Shown piece after piece: positions 29,590 to 42,900 of a stretch of DNA of 64,000 nucleotides. The DNA is from Otis tarda (lineage: Eukaryota; Chordata; Aves; Otidiformes; Otididae). Numbering within the stretch: the first letter of the stretch is position 1; each line of letters starts with the position of its first letter. The notes beneath the pieces are model-generated. The model was not told where the DNA came from. It did not search any database and worked only from the letters and a program-made list of their open reading frames with translations. The stretch lies in NCBI GenBank assembly GCA_026413225.1, contig CM048591.1, positions 72,938,052-73,002,051 on the forward strand, written 5' to 3'. The position numbers were made by a program, and so were the translations under genes.

Positions 29590-30601
29590 GTGGACAATAT
29601 AAAGTCTCCTTTAAGTATGAGGAATCTATTGAGTATTGAAAAAGAAAAATAAAAAACCACAAACATACTATTAACAGACAACTACACAATGAAAAGCATG
29701 AAAAATTAACAGCTTGAGCTGGAACTCTTTAAATGTTGGGTTTTTTTCCAAGGCTCTTGGTGGTGAGGGAGAATCTTATACTTACCTTTACCTTCTCACA
29801 TAAAGTTTTCCCACAGGAATGCTTCCTCCAGAACTTCATGCCAGAAATACTTGTGGCCATGTAGGAGCACTGAACTGCTCAGATAGTCTTAGTAAGACAA
29901 AGCAGAAATAACATTTAGTTTGGACCAGCAGATCTGTAAGTATAAATCTCACTTAAAATAAGTAATAAAAATTTCATTAAAAAATCACGTGGATTTCACA
30001 GAAGTGAAGACAAAGAAGATATGAGAAAATAACTTGTGCCTTCCATGGATATTTCAGTATGAACTAATATTTCTAATACCCTTGAAACTGGTCACTCAAT
30101 ATTACCTTTACATAGGAAAAAAACATATTTGTCTGAATATTTCTCAAATGGCAGAGACAAACCAGCGGATACAAAGTTGGAATATGTTACAAATGGACTT
30201 GATAAGACTGAGCTAAAAATTTTCAGTATGTCTGCCAGGAAAAAGCAGTAAGAAGAATGTGTGGCTTTTGTGCAATATCCATGTCACTATGACAAGAATG
30301 AAGTGTGACGCAGCTAGATTTGTCCCTAATAACAGGCATCTAAGGATATTGCTAGATAATCAGGTATCTGGAAAAACACAAATAATAATGTTGAATAAAT
30401 GTTTCTCACCATAACTGCAAGTTATAGTGAAAACATGCATTCAAGCTAACAAAAGGAAATGAACCAAAAAATCTCTTCATGAGAATAAAAGAAGAGAATA
30501 CTGTTCACTATAAAGACTACAAGTTGCCTTGTAGAGGGGGAAAAAAAAACCAGTAGAGGATTCTAAGAAGATATTTTTTTCCGAGTTTAATATGTTGGTT
30601 A
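29590..30601. other. Non-coding spacer between two opposed LTRs
   Basis: About 1 kb of AT-rich DNA with no recognised gene and no gag, pol or env similarity. The two flanking LTRs point in opposite directions, so this is not the inside of one provirus. Confidence 0.5.
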
Positions 30602-31523
30602 TGTTGGTTTTGTTGGGGGGGCGGGGAGAAGGAGAGAAGATGCAAAGACGCTGAGCAGGGGCAGAAAGCGGGAGGCACGAGCCTTGCGGGCCTTGCAGGC
30701 CTCACCCTCTGGCCTCGCGCTGGGCGGCCGCCTGGGCCCAACTGGGCCCAGCCCGGCTGCAAGAAGTGGAGAGGAGCTGTGAAGGGAACTGGAGAGGCGT
30801 CTGCCTGAGCCCATTGTGAAGGATTTCTTGTGAGAGGAGCGGCTGCAGGCGCCGAGGTGAGTGAAGCAGGAGGGGGAGCAGCAATGGTGCTGCGGGCAGA
30901 GATTCCCCTGCAGCCTGTGGTGCAGCCCCTGGTGAGGCCGGCTGTGCCCCTGCAGCCCATGGAGGCCCCCACAGGAGCAGAGGGCCCGCGCTGGGGCAGC
31001 CTGTTCCGGAGGGACTGCACCCTGTGGAAAAAGGGTCCACGCTGGGGCAGCTGGTGAAGGACTGTACCCTGTGGAAGGGACCCCAGGCTGGAGCAGGGGA
31101 GGAATGTGAGGAGTTCTTCCCCTGAGGACGAAGCAGCGAGGTAAAACAATGTCTGATGAACTGACCATAACCCCCATTCCCTATCCCCTCCCTGTGTTGC
31201 TTGGGGTGAGACGGAAGTCGAGATAACTGAAATAATGTTCAGGACAGGAAGAGGGAGGGATGGGGGGCAGTTGTTTTTGTTCTCTTCGTCATTTTACTGC
31301 TTTGGTTTTATCAATCAGAATAAATGACTAGTTTTCCCCAAATAGAGTCTGGTTTGCCCATAACTGTAACTTGAATGATCTCTCCCTGTCCTTATCTCAA
31401 ACCTCGAGCCTTTTTGTTATATTATATAGTTTGTTATATTATCTGTCCCCGATTCCCTTGGAAGGTTGGGGGAGTGAGTGAGAGACTGTGTGGCTTGGTC
31501 CTGAGCAGGGTTAAACTATGACA
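30602..31523 (+). mobile_element. Avian ERV LTR lacking most of U3 (LTR C)
   Basis: About 922 bp, starting TGTTGGTTTTGTTGGGG and ending GCAGGGTTAAACTATGACA. Relative to LTR B it lacks about 200 bp just inside the start, including the TATTTAAGAAGG region, so its own promoter is probably gone. It keeps the tandem CTGCAG-rich region, a GAG|GTGAGTG splice-donor-like site at about 30855, an AATAAA at 31319-31324, and the short sense ORF (30830-31057) whose C-terminal half differs because repeat units are missing. No exact target duplication was seen; TTGGTTA occurs close to both ends. Confidence 0.82.
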
Positions 31524-34500
31524 TTTGGTTAGGAAATAACAGCAAAATCTGAGACAAAATACCACAGTCTAGAAAATCATCAAATATGTTCAGGGATTGT
31601 TCAAAATAGATTTTTAAGTGATACTAAAAGAGATGCATCAAAATGTAATTATAAAAAAATAATTGCCTTGGAGCGACTTTCTGCTGAGGCTTTGTAGGTG
31701 TCATAGTTTGGATTAGTTAACATTTTTAGTTGTTAGAAAGAAAAAAATTTAAAGGTCTGAATGGTATTGTTTGCAGAGGGAAAGCAGTAAGCTGATGTAA
31801 ACCTTTGTCTTGATGAATTTCATGCATGTAACCGAAACACTTCTGGCTCCCTTTAAAAGAAAAAAGAGGGAGAAGAAGAAATAAAGAGACGGGAAAAACA
31901 ATGAGGAATAAAGTTATACAGCGTGGCCTTCTGCCCTTGAAAACCTCAACCTCATTCACGTCTCATGGAATTATCCAGTGCTTATTTGCAGCCCAGGAGC
32001 ACACTAATCTGAGAGTTAAACCTTTTGCTTTTCAAAAGTGGTAAGCCTCCATCTACTCACATTGGGAAGTTCTAATTTCTGCCAATTTTTCAGTACATTT
32101 GGAAATAAGGTACTTGATTTTAAAAGGTATTCTGTGCAGTGTTATGTTTTTACTGTAATACTGAAAAGGACGCATCAAATACACTAGCATTTTAATTACA
32201 CTCAAACTGAACACACTATAAAATCTTTATTATAGAATAGCCACTAAAGGAAAAATGAAAAGACAATCAATGAACTAATGATAAAATCCTTGCAAACTTC
32301 TCCTGCGTTTATCAGAGTATTAGATTTTTTTAATTAGGTCACGGAACAAATTCACTCATACTGATAACTTGTTTCATGCAGACCTATTGATTTCAAAGTA
32401 AAACCACCGACATATATTAATTGGAAATTTGAATACTCACTTCTATGAGATCTATATTAGAAATTCATTTTTCACCATATTAACAAAATGAACCTTTTGG
32501 TTCTTTATTTTTCCTTTTAGTCACCTCTTTTATACTCTTCCTCTTAGTAACATTAGATACACAGTTTATGGCAATGCAGACCATGGGCTAGAGCCCATGA
32601 TGCTAGAGCATTGTAGAAGGCTCCTGGGTCATCACTAAACATTCACATTTCCCAGGACATCACTTCCCTGCCTTTAATTCCTGACTACAGATCAGTACCT
32701 ACAGTAAAGGGAAGAATTGTTCACACCTGTAGCCCATATTTGCCGCTGGTTCTTATTTCCCTGTCCAGAAAATATAGATGCTTTGATCTCAAATCAAAAT
32801 AAAAGGAGGGGAGAGTCAGGTTTGGAGCAGGTATAGAAAAAAGAAATAGATTTTTTTTTTGGCAGATAGGTTGAAAACCTGTTTGCACATGCTGTGTAAA
32901 AGGCAGCAGAAAGATCAGGCACTCTCAAGTTGATACTTGCAAGATTTTTTAGACTACTTTCTCAAGGCCAGACATTGAATCCAATCAGTTGGAAAATCAA
33001 AACCATGGAAATAGTTTGGGGAATATTATCAACAATTCTTTCATGGTGCTTTTTGCTTAAAAGCTCTGACCATTCCCTGATTAGTGTAGTTACAGGAGAT
33101 GAAAGCAATCATATCTTGCCTGTTGCACATAGTTCCTTCCCAGGAGTAACCCATGAAGCAATGCTTACCAATCTATACCAGCAACTGTTGCTAAGCAGTC
33201 ACAGAGCAGGGAATATGTATTTCTACGGCACTTGTGCAGCTGAAGATGTTTCTGTGGAGCTGATTTTAGTCAATACTTACCTCAGATATGAGACCTGGTG
33301 GTCAGTCTCCAGTAAGGCAGTGCAATTAAGATTCTGCAAGAAAGAAGTTAGTGTATGCATAGAGACCATGGAGCCTGAGAAAAACCAGCAGCTCTTCAGG
33401 GACTTAATTTTTTTTCTGTGTCATTCTTTTGACATTCTATTTTATTTCAGTCTATTATTTCAGTAGTGAAAACTTCCAGCATATGAATAGTTATGAGGTT
33501 GTTCATGCTCAGAAGAGTTTCTCATCAAGGCAGACTGAGACATTATCTCAGTGACTCTTTCATTTAGCTAATCTTTTGCTGATGAAATTTATTCTTCTCT
33601 TGAAAAAATGAATACAGTCTTACCCATCAAATCAAATATGTCTTGATTGCTACCCCTACTCTTGCCACACTTTACTCTCAATTTATCATCAACAAAGCTT
33701 CTAATGTTCTTCTAATGTGACAGTAGTTAATACATACAACAAATTTTTCACCTCCAAAGAGCCTTGAAGACATGCATATTTCTTCATAAGTCTGTTGTTG
33801 GTGATAATATTATTATAGATTTAGGCAGGAGGTTTTAAAAAATTTATCTACTCAACAGACATCCTTTCCTACAGCAGAAACAGTGCTGCAACACACAAGT
33901 TATGGAGGATTTGAGAACAGCACAATAAAAAATGGTGCAGTGTAAATTTCTCAGGACCTACTGGCATTAAAAATGGGCATGAGCATCTGAAGACAATTAG
34001 CCATTTTACAGACTGCCAAAGTCTGTAATGACTTGGATGAGAGGCAGATGTCCTGCAACCAGAGTACCTCAAATAAATCAGTGAGTCCTGCAGAACATTA
34101 ACTCTCCTGGAAAAAAAACACCACATTTAAACATTTGTGATATGTTCACATTCTCCAGAATATTTCTTCTCTTGCTCTTTCAGAATCAAAGCCAGGCAGT
34201 TACTGTGCACAGAATGAAACAGAAACTTCTTCCCTCAAAGGCAGGAAATATTAAAAATCTCAGCGATTACTTGGTGGCAGGGATGGAAAATAGGAGTTTT
34301 GACTCTATAGCATCAAAACTACACTCCTAGCATACTCTCACAAGTCATTCTACATTCCCTGCAGTGTACATCATTATACTTTTTTTCCCAAGACAGTGGA
34401 AAGACTGAGAATATTTTTGAATTTGGAAGATAATTATATTAAAAAGTGCTAAGAAATCCCAATTACATGGAGACAGACCCTTATCTTCCTGAATTCCTCT

Positions 34501-35874
34501 GATTGCCAGGAATTGCTCACATGATTCTTTCAGAGAGTGGATGAAGCCAGAGGCCTCTGCTCAACATGCTGGTAACACACGTCTCTTGAAGTGTTTGTGG
34601 AAGATCAGGGAGAAATAAAGAAAAATACTGTCAGCACAACAAAAAAAAGGTGTCACATTAGCTGCACAAGACTCCAAGGTATTTCCCCTGATAACTTTTT
34701 TTCAGGATGTATTTGTTATAATGATTTCCATCTGTTAAAGTGTTACAAACTCTAATGCTGAATATAGTAGAACATAATTTCAGGCATTAAACTATAAAAT
34801 AGGCTTTCTTAGAATATTAAATGATAGAGGCTTGAAATATAAACCCAAACCTTGAGGGAGAAAGATACAAATCCTCACACAATCAAGCTAACAGTGAGAG
34901 GTCTGAAATTGAAAGAAGGTGCTCTAAGGAGGTATTGAAGGTAATGTTGACCCTAAGAATCCAGACTGGCTCAACATGAGAATTACATGAAAGTTAAGAG
35001 GAGTATTTCTCAGGTCCTTCCACACTGAGGAACAACTGGCATACCTGAGCTAAAAGGAAACAGTAAGACTTCTATTAGGATAGGATCCAGATCTCTCCGG
35101 GGATAGTACAGGACTGCAGAACAGGACCTAGGTTCCTGAGCATCCCAGCCAATCTGATGTTTATGCACCAAAATATCTACTCACTGTGCCTGAAAATGGG
35201 CCCACTCCAAGGAAGGCAAGAAAAAACCATGACACTTCCTAATTGGAAGGACAGAAAATGGATCTTGAATGGAAAAAAATAGCTCTTGATTTCCAAGGCC
35301 TTGTTTTTCAGCCATAAAGAGTCTTCATCAGTCAAGTTCTTTTCCACTCAGTTAGCTGAATTAATACTACTTAATGTATGTACTTGGACTGAGCCATTTG
35401 TCCATTCCTAAAGCCCACTTGCACAGCTACATTTAAAAAAAAATAAGTTTTCAACACCTGTTTTCAACACCTGTTTCAACACCTGTTTAAACTATCAAAC
35501 ATGATCAGATAAGAACAATTGTAAGGAATTCTATTCCTCAACTTCTCCACTTTAATAGAAAAAAAAAGCTTCTATAAGTAGCCATAAAAATACTTTTATC
35601 ACTTTGTATAAAATTACAGTTTTGAAAATATGATAAATTAGTATTTATAATCCATACTACTGACAGCATATACCCATTTATTGGATTAAAACATACCATA
35701 CAGCATCTCATTATTTGGACCCTCCTAGCCTGTAAGTAACAGGGATAATCAACTTACACATACAAAAGAACTCTAATACATCAGCAGAGCTGCAAAAATC
35801 AGGATGTCAATGATTCTGCTGTCTCTGAAACTCATCCAGCCTCTCTGTATCCTGATCTGTATAAAAAGAAGGGT
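31524..35874. other. Non-coding stretch with one longer anonymous ORF
   Basis: AT-rich DNA. The longest repeat-free open frame of the window, 178 codons on the plus strand at 32930-33466, lies here but has no recognised domain (see findings). Three tandem TTTTCAACACCTG-type units lie at 35447-35487. No other gene or RNA was recognised. Confidence 0.45.
35447..35487 (+). repeat. Short tandem repeat, three 12-13 bp units
   Basis: Three consecutive copies of TTTTCAACACCTG (the last lacks one T). The boundaries are visible directly. Confidence 0.85.
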
Positions 35875-36130
35875 GCTCAGCAGATCAAGGGATGTGATTC
35901 TCCCACCTTACTCTGCTCTTAGGAGACCCCAGTTGGAGTACTGCATTCAGCTCTGGGAGCATCAGTACAAGAAGGACATGGACCTGTTGGAACGGGTCCA
36001 GAGGAGGGCCACGAAGATGATCAGAGGGCTGGAGCACCTCTCTGGTGAGAACAGGCTGAGAGGGTTGGGGCTGTTCAGCCTGGAGAAGAGAAGGGTCCAG
36101 GGAGACCTTGGAACAGCCTTCCAGTATCCT
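35870..36130 (+). repeat. CR1 LINE fragment, C-terminal ORF2
   Basis: Plus-strand translation gives the CR1 ORF2 C-terminal region: SRDVILPPYSALRRPQLEY, then LWEHQYKKDMDLLERVQRR, ATKMIRGLEHL and GLFSLEKRRVQGDL. This is the part after the reverse-transcriptase core. The fragment is 5'-truncated and stops near 36130, before the 3' UTR and tail. About 80 codons remain open, but this is only a LINE relic. Confidence 0.92.
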
Positions 36131-38225
36131 GCTTGCTCATTATTTAGTCAGGTTCGGAGATCTCAACAGTCCTGCTGACAGACCGAGGCCATAACCTTAA
36201 AATAAAAACAATAGCCAAATTGCCCTTGTTAGTATTCACCTTCCTTCAAGTTACCTGTTTATTGTGCATTTTGGATACTGGTAGGAGAGAAGTTCCTGAA
36301 AGTGTAAAATGCATCCTTTGACCATCTTTCTCCCCAGGCTGTGAAACTTCTACTTCAGGTCAATGCCAAACTGCTTGCTGATGGAGCATCTTTATTTGCA
36401 GTGAAGATAAGGAAATCTGTGCAGAGAAAAAAGGATAAACTCAAAAAAAAAACTGTAACAATTTTTCACCCTTTAGCAAAATAGGGAAATATCTTTTTTT
36501 TAGCCTTTTGTTTTTCCATACTGTCCTATTAACCAGGGGCTGACTACATTGATGCTTCTTTTTTTCTTTTTTTTTTTTTTTTTTTTAACGGAATTTTGGT
36601 TATAAAAGTTACTGTATATATTTTTGTTGTCAGTATAACTTTGCTATTGTTTTAAGTCTAGTATTTACACTTGTATAGGAAGGTGCTTTATGGGAAACAG
36701 AAGACAATAAGAATTATAACAATGCAGCAGCCTAATACAGAAGTATGCCTATCTGTCTTAGCAAGTTCAAAGGGCAGTGGGCACAAGACTTCTCATGATG
36801 ATAAAAGGAACAACAAAAATTATTTAAGTAGAAAGAAATGAAGAAGAAAGCTTTAAGAAATCAAGAGTGCATGATATGTGAAGCAATCATTTCAAACAAC
36901 ACAAACAGCAAATAAATGAGAAATTGATCACTAAGCCAATATTCTATTATTATAACTACTGCAAAACATAGTAATAATTTTTGGATAAGTACAGTGGAAC
37001 TAATATATTTTGTATATGGAGATATTTTATGCTTTCCCTGAAGAGGCATCAAGTGAGTAATAATATTTCTACTACATTCAGTGGTGATTTTGGTTCCAAA
37101 GGAAAATGTTGTTTCATTGTAAACAGGTTAATAAGATTGTGCATACAAGGTGTTTTTATGTTTAGATTATAGATAAGATAATATTAGAACCATGTTGTTG
37201 ATGTAAATGATTCTGTTTTCAGATGGTTTGGAAGATGTGTTTGGAAAGAAAATATTCCACAAGGCAGGTTTAAACACCCTGTATTAGCTGCAGTCCTGTA
37301 ACGAGACCTACCCAAAGGTCTGTGCTGGACTCTGAGTGAAACAAAGGGTTGGTTCACCTAACATCTAACATAAAAACAAAGCTTTCAAAAAAGACAATGC
37401 TCACAAAGAGACGTATTACCATAACAGAGAAAATAACTGAGTTGAACAAAATAGACAAATTCTCCAGTATAGAAGCTATCAGTTACAAAACCAAAAAGCA
37501 GCAAAATTCAGTCTAAACAGAGGTTTTGAATAACTGTTTGAAATTCAAGGCATTAAAGATAATAAATTAAACAGATTAAAATAATTTAAATTACCCAGAA
37601 TGACAGTGATTTCAAGTTTGAATTTTGTCTGAAAATTGTTGTATTGATTTCAGACCAGAGGAAGAGAACTTAGCTCCATGGTTGATCAGTTTTTTTCCCA
37701 GCTTTTTCAAATGCTCTTACAAAATTATTGTTTTTTAACTAGTCCTTCCATGGTTAGACAAAGATTTACTACAAAAACATCGCATTACCTAAGCAAGCAC
37801 TTTCCCTTTTTACTATTTATGTAAGGGTGGTTATTGCTCTTCACTAGGTTTAAAACTAAAATCAAATCAACCATGTTGGAGAAAGCTGAGTGTTTGTAAT
37901 CCATAGTACAAGTCCAGCAACTAAAGTAAACTGCTTCATCAGGCTAAGATGTCTTATGTCTCTTCCTTTCTCAGTTGTGTTTCAACCACAGTTGAACAAC
38001 AACAGGCTTGCTGCAATGACATGGTCACCTTCTTATTTTAATTGTTCATTAATTTCGATGGTCGGTATACATCATATTAACATATCTAGAATATTTCTTA
38101 TTATTGATAAGCTCAAGAAGTTCTTGATTCATCTTTTATTTCCTGCTAGAATTGTATTGAAACTTTGTTCAAAAAAGGACTACTTTTGTTTTATATAAAT
38201 AGATAAACCAGAAACAGAGAAAGAT
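36131..38225. other. Non-coding stretch without recognised genes
   Basis: AT-rich DNA with a long interrupted T tract at about 36558-36586. No gene, RNA or repeat family was recognised. Confidence 0.5.
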
Positions 38226-39175
38226 CATAAAATCATAGAATGGTTTGTGTTGGAAAGGACCTTCAGAGGTCATCTAGACCACTCCTCCTGCAGTGAGCAG
38301 AGGACACCCTGAAACAGATCGGGTTGCTCAGAGCCCCAGCCAGCCTGACCTTGAACATCTCCAGGGATGGGGCATCTACCACCTCTCCGGGCAGCCTGTG
38401 CAGTGCTTCGCCACCCTCATTGTAAAAAATATCTTCCTTATACCTAGTCTGAATCTGCCTTCTTTTAGTTTAAACCCCTTGCCCCTTGTCCTGTTTCTAC
38501 AGGCCCTATTGAACAGTCTCTCCCCATCTTTCCTGTAGGCCCCTTTTAGGTACTGGAAGATCGCTGTAAGGTCTGCCTGGAGCCTTCTCTTCTCCAGGCT
38601 GAACAACCCCAACTCTCTCAGCCTTTCTTCATAGAAGAGGTGCTCCAGCCCTCTCATCGTCTTCGTGGCACACCTCTGGACTCACACGGGTTCATGTCCT
38701 TCTTATACTGGGGGCTCCAGAGCTGAATGCAGTACTCCAACTGGGGTCTCAAAAGAGCAGAGCAGAGGGGTAGAATCACCTCCCTTGACCTGCTGGCCAT
38801 GCTTCTTTTGATGCAGCCCAGGATGCATTTGGCTTTCTGTGCTGCAGGTGTGCATTATTGGCTCATGTTGAGCTTCTTGTCCACCAGCATTTCCAAGTCT
38901 TTCTCAGCAAGGCTGCTCCCAATCCCTTCATTCCCCAGCCTGTATTGATACCAGGGGTTGCCCTGACCCATGTGCAGAACCTTGCACTTGGCCTTGTTGA
39001 ACTTCTTGAGCTTTGCATAGGCCCACTTCTCAGGGTTTTGTAGGTCCCTCTGAATGGCATCCCATCCCTCAGACACGTCAACCGCACCACTCAGCTTGGT
39101 GTTGTCTTCAAATTTGCTGAGGGTGCACTATATACCACTGTCTATGTCATTGATGAAGATGTTAAACTGTACCAG
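38226..39175 (-). repeat. CR1 LINE, 3' half, distal part (interrupted by an LTR)
   Basis: The CR1 3' tail lies at 38226 as CATAAAATCATAGAATGG, the reverse complement of the ATTCTATGATTTTATG-type end, so the element reads leftward. Minus-strand frames give ORF2 C-terminal sequence in order: [18 protein letters not shown] and [18 protein letters not shown] (about 38855-39090), then MRGLEHLFYEERLRELGLFS, LEKRRLQADL and RKIFFTMRVAKHCTGCPERW (38376-38657). Frames are broken. The element continues at 39882 beyond the inserted LTR. Its last five bases (ACCAG, 39171-39175) are one half of the LTR target duplication. Confidence 0.95.
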
Positions 39176-39881
39176 TGTAAGAGACTGCAGAGACTGTGTC
39201 TTAACATTGTCGAAACATCAAACCACCACCTGAACAATGGAACATCAGCTAAACCATAGGACTAGAGTCTTCCTGTTATCTTGCAAGCCACTTCCCATTC
39301 TCTTCCTGTTGTCCTGCAAACCTGAATGCAGAGCTGATCCTGAGAAATTTAGCCTTACCCCCAGGCATGCGCCCAGACCCGAGGCCAGAAAAACAGAGGG
39401 GCCCAGAGAGGATATTGGGCATGCGTATCACCGCCAGGTGAGGGGTGCGGCCAAGCAAACCAGCTCTTGGAGTATGTGACGTGATTCTTGGAAGGACAAT
39501 GAATATATAATGAGACGAACAATAAAAGGACAGAAACGACCAATATCGGACAGAACCAACATTGGACAGAACGTTCCCCCACCGAGTGCATTGGACTGTT
39601 GGGACACCACAGCTCCGTGGTGGTAGCTATTGCAACTGAAGTTTTTTTCCCTCTTTCCTTTCTTTCTCTCTTTCTCTTGCATTTTCGACCTTCTTGTCGC
39701 ATAAATAAAGTTACCTGGCGCTTGACTCCATTTTGAGTCTTAATGCTGTTCCTGAGAATATGAGCAGAATCTTGCTCTGGTGTGTGAGAGATTGGTCCAG
39801 CCGCTCCTAGCCTCCCAGACTCATCTGAGGTCGGCTAGAACACAAGGGGGCCTTCCTCTCATCTGAAATCGGAGCGTGACA
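39176..39881 (+). mobile_element. Solo LTR inserted into the CR1 (LTR F)
   Basis: A 706-bp LTR, TGTAAGAGACTG...GAGCGTGACA, is flanked by a perfect 5-bp duplication, ACCAG (39171-39175 and 39882-39886). The CR1 reads continuously across the site if the insert and one ACCAG are removed. Promoter-like GAATATATAATGAG lies at 39501-39514 and a second AATAAAAGG at 39521; a poly(A) signal AATAAA is at 39704-39709, followed by GTTACCTGG and the U5. There is no internal retroviral DNA, so it is a solo LTR. It is the same family as 49114-49743, from which it differs by a longer U3 and fewer internal tandem units. Confidence 0.96.
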
Positions 39882-39974
39882 ACCAGTCCCAGTATAGACC
39901 CTTGAGGGACACCACTTGTCACTGACCTCCATCTGGATATTGAGCCGTTAACCACTACCCTCTGGACGTGACCA
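39882..39974 (-). repeat. CR1 LINE, proximal part beyond the LTR
   Basis: Continues the CR1 from 39175: ACCAGTCCCAGTATAGACCC, then GGGACACCACTTGTCACTGA and CATCTGGATATTGAGCCGTT, ending near TCTGGACGTGACCA. The element is 5'-truncated here. This shows the LTR jumped into an already resident CR1. Confidence 0.92.
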
Positions 39975-42900
39975 GATTGCTATATTCATATTATTTATAC
40001 AAATCGGTAGGGACATCATTTACAGACTGTGTGTTGTAGGTACCTCATTCTCAGTTTTCTGTGATCTGGTCTGATCTGGAACTCACTTTTGTATAACAGT
40101 GTAACTCAATAAATTGTTACAAAAGTAAGCATTGAAAGCTACATTAAGTATAATACCTTATCCTTCTAGCCCAGCAGAGCTTCACAGGCAAACAACTATT
40201 TTATCAGCATCTTCCAACTCATAAAGTTTCAAACAAGTGTATAATAATTTAAAGTTTGATATGATTTGTGCAGGACAAAACATCACATGAACAAAGCTCA
40301 TAGAGATATTCAATCAAGGCTCGGGAATATACAGAGAGAGATTTTAGAGTCAGGGATGAAAAGCACTAGTACAACCTGAAAAAGCATCCACAAATTGCAG
40401 ACCTTCACTGAGAAGCCAAGCCCAGTGCACAACAGATGGTGCTGCTTTCATACAGGATCATTAGAGAGCCAAAGATGCTCCAGCTGCAAAGGGAGAGAAA
40501 TTCCTCTACAGCCAGTGCCTTGAGGTGGCTGATTTCCTCTGAGGTTTCAGTGGATTGATCCTTTTCTGGAGAAGAGCAGAAATAATTCTCATCTCTTTCC
40601 CCACAGAGGGCAATCTCCTTGTTTGTGGTCGAGGACTGCAATGTGCTGAGAGGTATAATGGACTAGGAATGTGCAAATAATGGGTTTCTTGGTTCAGCAG
40701 CAGGACAAAATAAACCCATATGAGCAAACAGAAAGAGGCAGAAAAAGTTGGATGCCAAATTAACTCCACATACGCCTCTTATTTTTAAGGTCTGCAAAGA
40801 ACCATTTCACACCAAGTGAATTTTTTAATCTCAAAACTTATGTGTGTTTTCAGGGCAGTTACCATGATTTTGTGCTTTCTTGTTTTGTTTTGAGTAGAAT
40901 GGACTTTCTATTCTCTCCTCTTACTCTAAAGTCCAGAGAGTAAGGTGGCCACCTAAGTGTTGAGTAGGTTTCAAAACCTGTGTTTTGAATCCACTTGACT
41001 CAAAAGCATGGATACGCTGCAGATGAGTCTGTTGGAGTTTCAGATAAGATTCATTTTGGTTGAAGGTGTTCTACCTCCTATAAAAATATTTTTAGTTACT
41101 TGAGAGTAAAGCTTGAAGTCTAGATTTTATCTTACTAGCTTAAGACCACACCTGTAAAAAGGAAGAATATAAACAAGATTCTCTTTCCCTTTCCGTGGCC
41201 AATGAATCTAAAAAATGTAAGCAAAATTCAAAGACTTTTTACTGATTTGCCAGATGTTGGTTTGCCAATTGTAATTCTCACAAATCAGAGATGTGAGTCC
41301 AAATACAAACTCTGAATCCAAAGGAGAACAGATTTTTTTTTTCTCTAAACTAAGCACAAGACTGACATTCAGACTCAGTCTGAAGAACATTTCTTTCCTT
41401 GGAAGTTGAATTATATGTTCTAATACAGTCTGCCTTCCATAATGTACAGTCAATCTTTATGTAGGTTTGGAGAAATGTTTCTTGAAGCAAAGCTAAAAGG
41501 CATTGCTGTGTGAAACAATCACATGTTGGCTGAAAGACAGCCAAGAAGAGTGAAATTCTCTCATTCTAAAATTGGATATACTAATCACTTACTACAAGAT
41601 AAGCAGATGATACAACTGTGCTGTTACAGGAAGTGGAGCAATGTGAGATACACTGTTAGCCAGTAGCTACACAGAGCATTTCAAAATTAGCTCCAGTACT
41701 CTTCTAATATTGCCTTTGTAGTGATGTTCTGGACTTGCAAGTGTCAACCTCCATTAATAACCAAATCACAACAATTTAACCTTTTAAAGCCAGTAATATG
41801 CACAAATTAGGTATATCAGCAGGTAGAATTGTCACAAAATGTACATTTATTTCTTCAGGTTCTACTATTCATGGTGCTGTGGTTAGGCCAAGTTACCTAA
41901 AACACTGTCAGGAACTCTCTTTGCTGTAAGTAAAGAAATAAACAGGAAAGGCTGGATTCAGGACCAGTGGTTGATTCCCAGAAGATCAGGACCTGTTTGG
42001 GTGCAGTATGCCCACCATACCCAGTATTACCTTAAGGAATACTATTATCACAGACATTGGATGAAAAGGTGAAGGCAGTGACATAGGTGTGTGCAAATCA
42101 AAGAGCGTTAAAAGTTTATTCTCCTACACTGCAAGGACATCTCACCTGCTAGCAGTAGGGCACATAGGAAAGCTTTAGCTGAAAGACACACACACCAATA
42201 AGAACAGTATTTAAAAAAAAAAAAAAAGTAGTAGATTTCACAATCAAGTAAAAGGCTAGGACCAGGAAACAGGAATTGTAGGAATCTTTTCATATGAAAT
42301 CTGATGAACCTAGACACCAATTTGCGAAGCACAAAAAGCAGCTGGTTTTACAGCTGATTAAAAGTGCTCAAATAAAAGTTTATCAGTCATAAATCTGGAA
42401 GGGAAAAAGGAATACAGTGGACTTTTTTTAGTTTATAAAGAAAATGTCCACAAAGAGAAATTCTAGAAGACTTTCTGAATACATACAAAACCTGAAAAGA
42501 GGAAAGTTACATTTTAATCCATGGCTGACATGGAGCAGAACAAGAAAATGTGAACTAAAAAGACAAAAGGAGGCAAAGGTATTCTGTTACTGAAATAATC
42601 AGTTTTTCTTTCCCTACTGTAGGAAATTTGTCCTCCAAACTAAAGTGAACATCTGAAATTGCCATCTTCATTCACAATATAACAGTCTGTGTCCAAGGTC
42701 TTTCATAAAGGAAAGTTTGAATCCACAGATTCTTGATGAGAGAAGGTGTGTATTTCTCATTCTCTTTGAAAATGTTTGTGCAGACTTCTAGAACAAAGAA
42801 AAATTAGTTTACCTTCTTGCCCAGCCAGACTTGCTATCCTTCAAGAACTGAACTCAGCATGAGTTAGGCTTTTTGAACACCAAGACTATATCTGTACCCT

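Noticed and set aside
28436-31523. LTR B and LTR C as the two ends of one provirus
   Set aside because: They point in opposite directions, and the 1 kb between them has no gag, pol, env, primer-binding site or polypurine tract.
35804-36178. 124-codon frame as a host protein
   Set aside because: Its sequence is the CR1 ORF2 C-terminal region; it is a truncated LINE relic.
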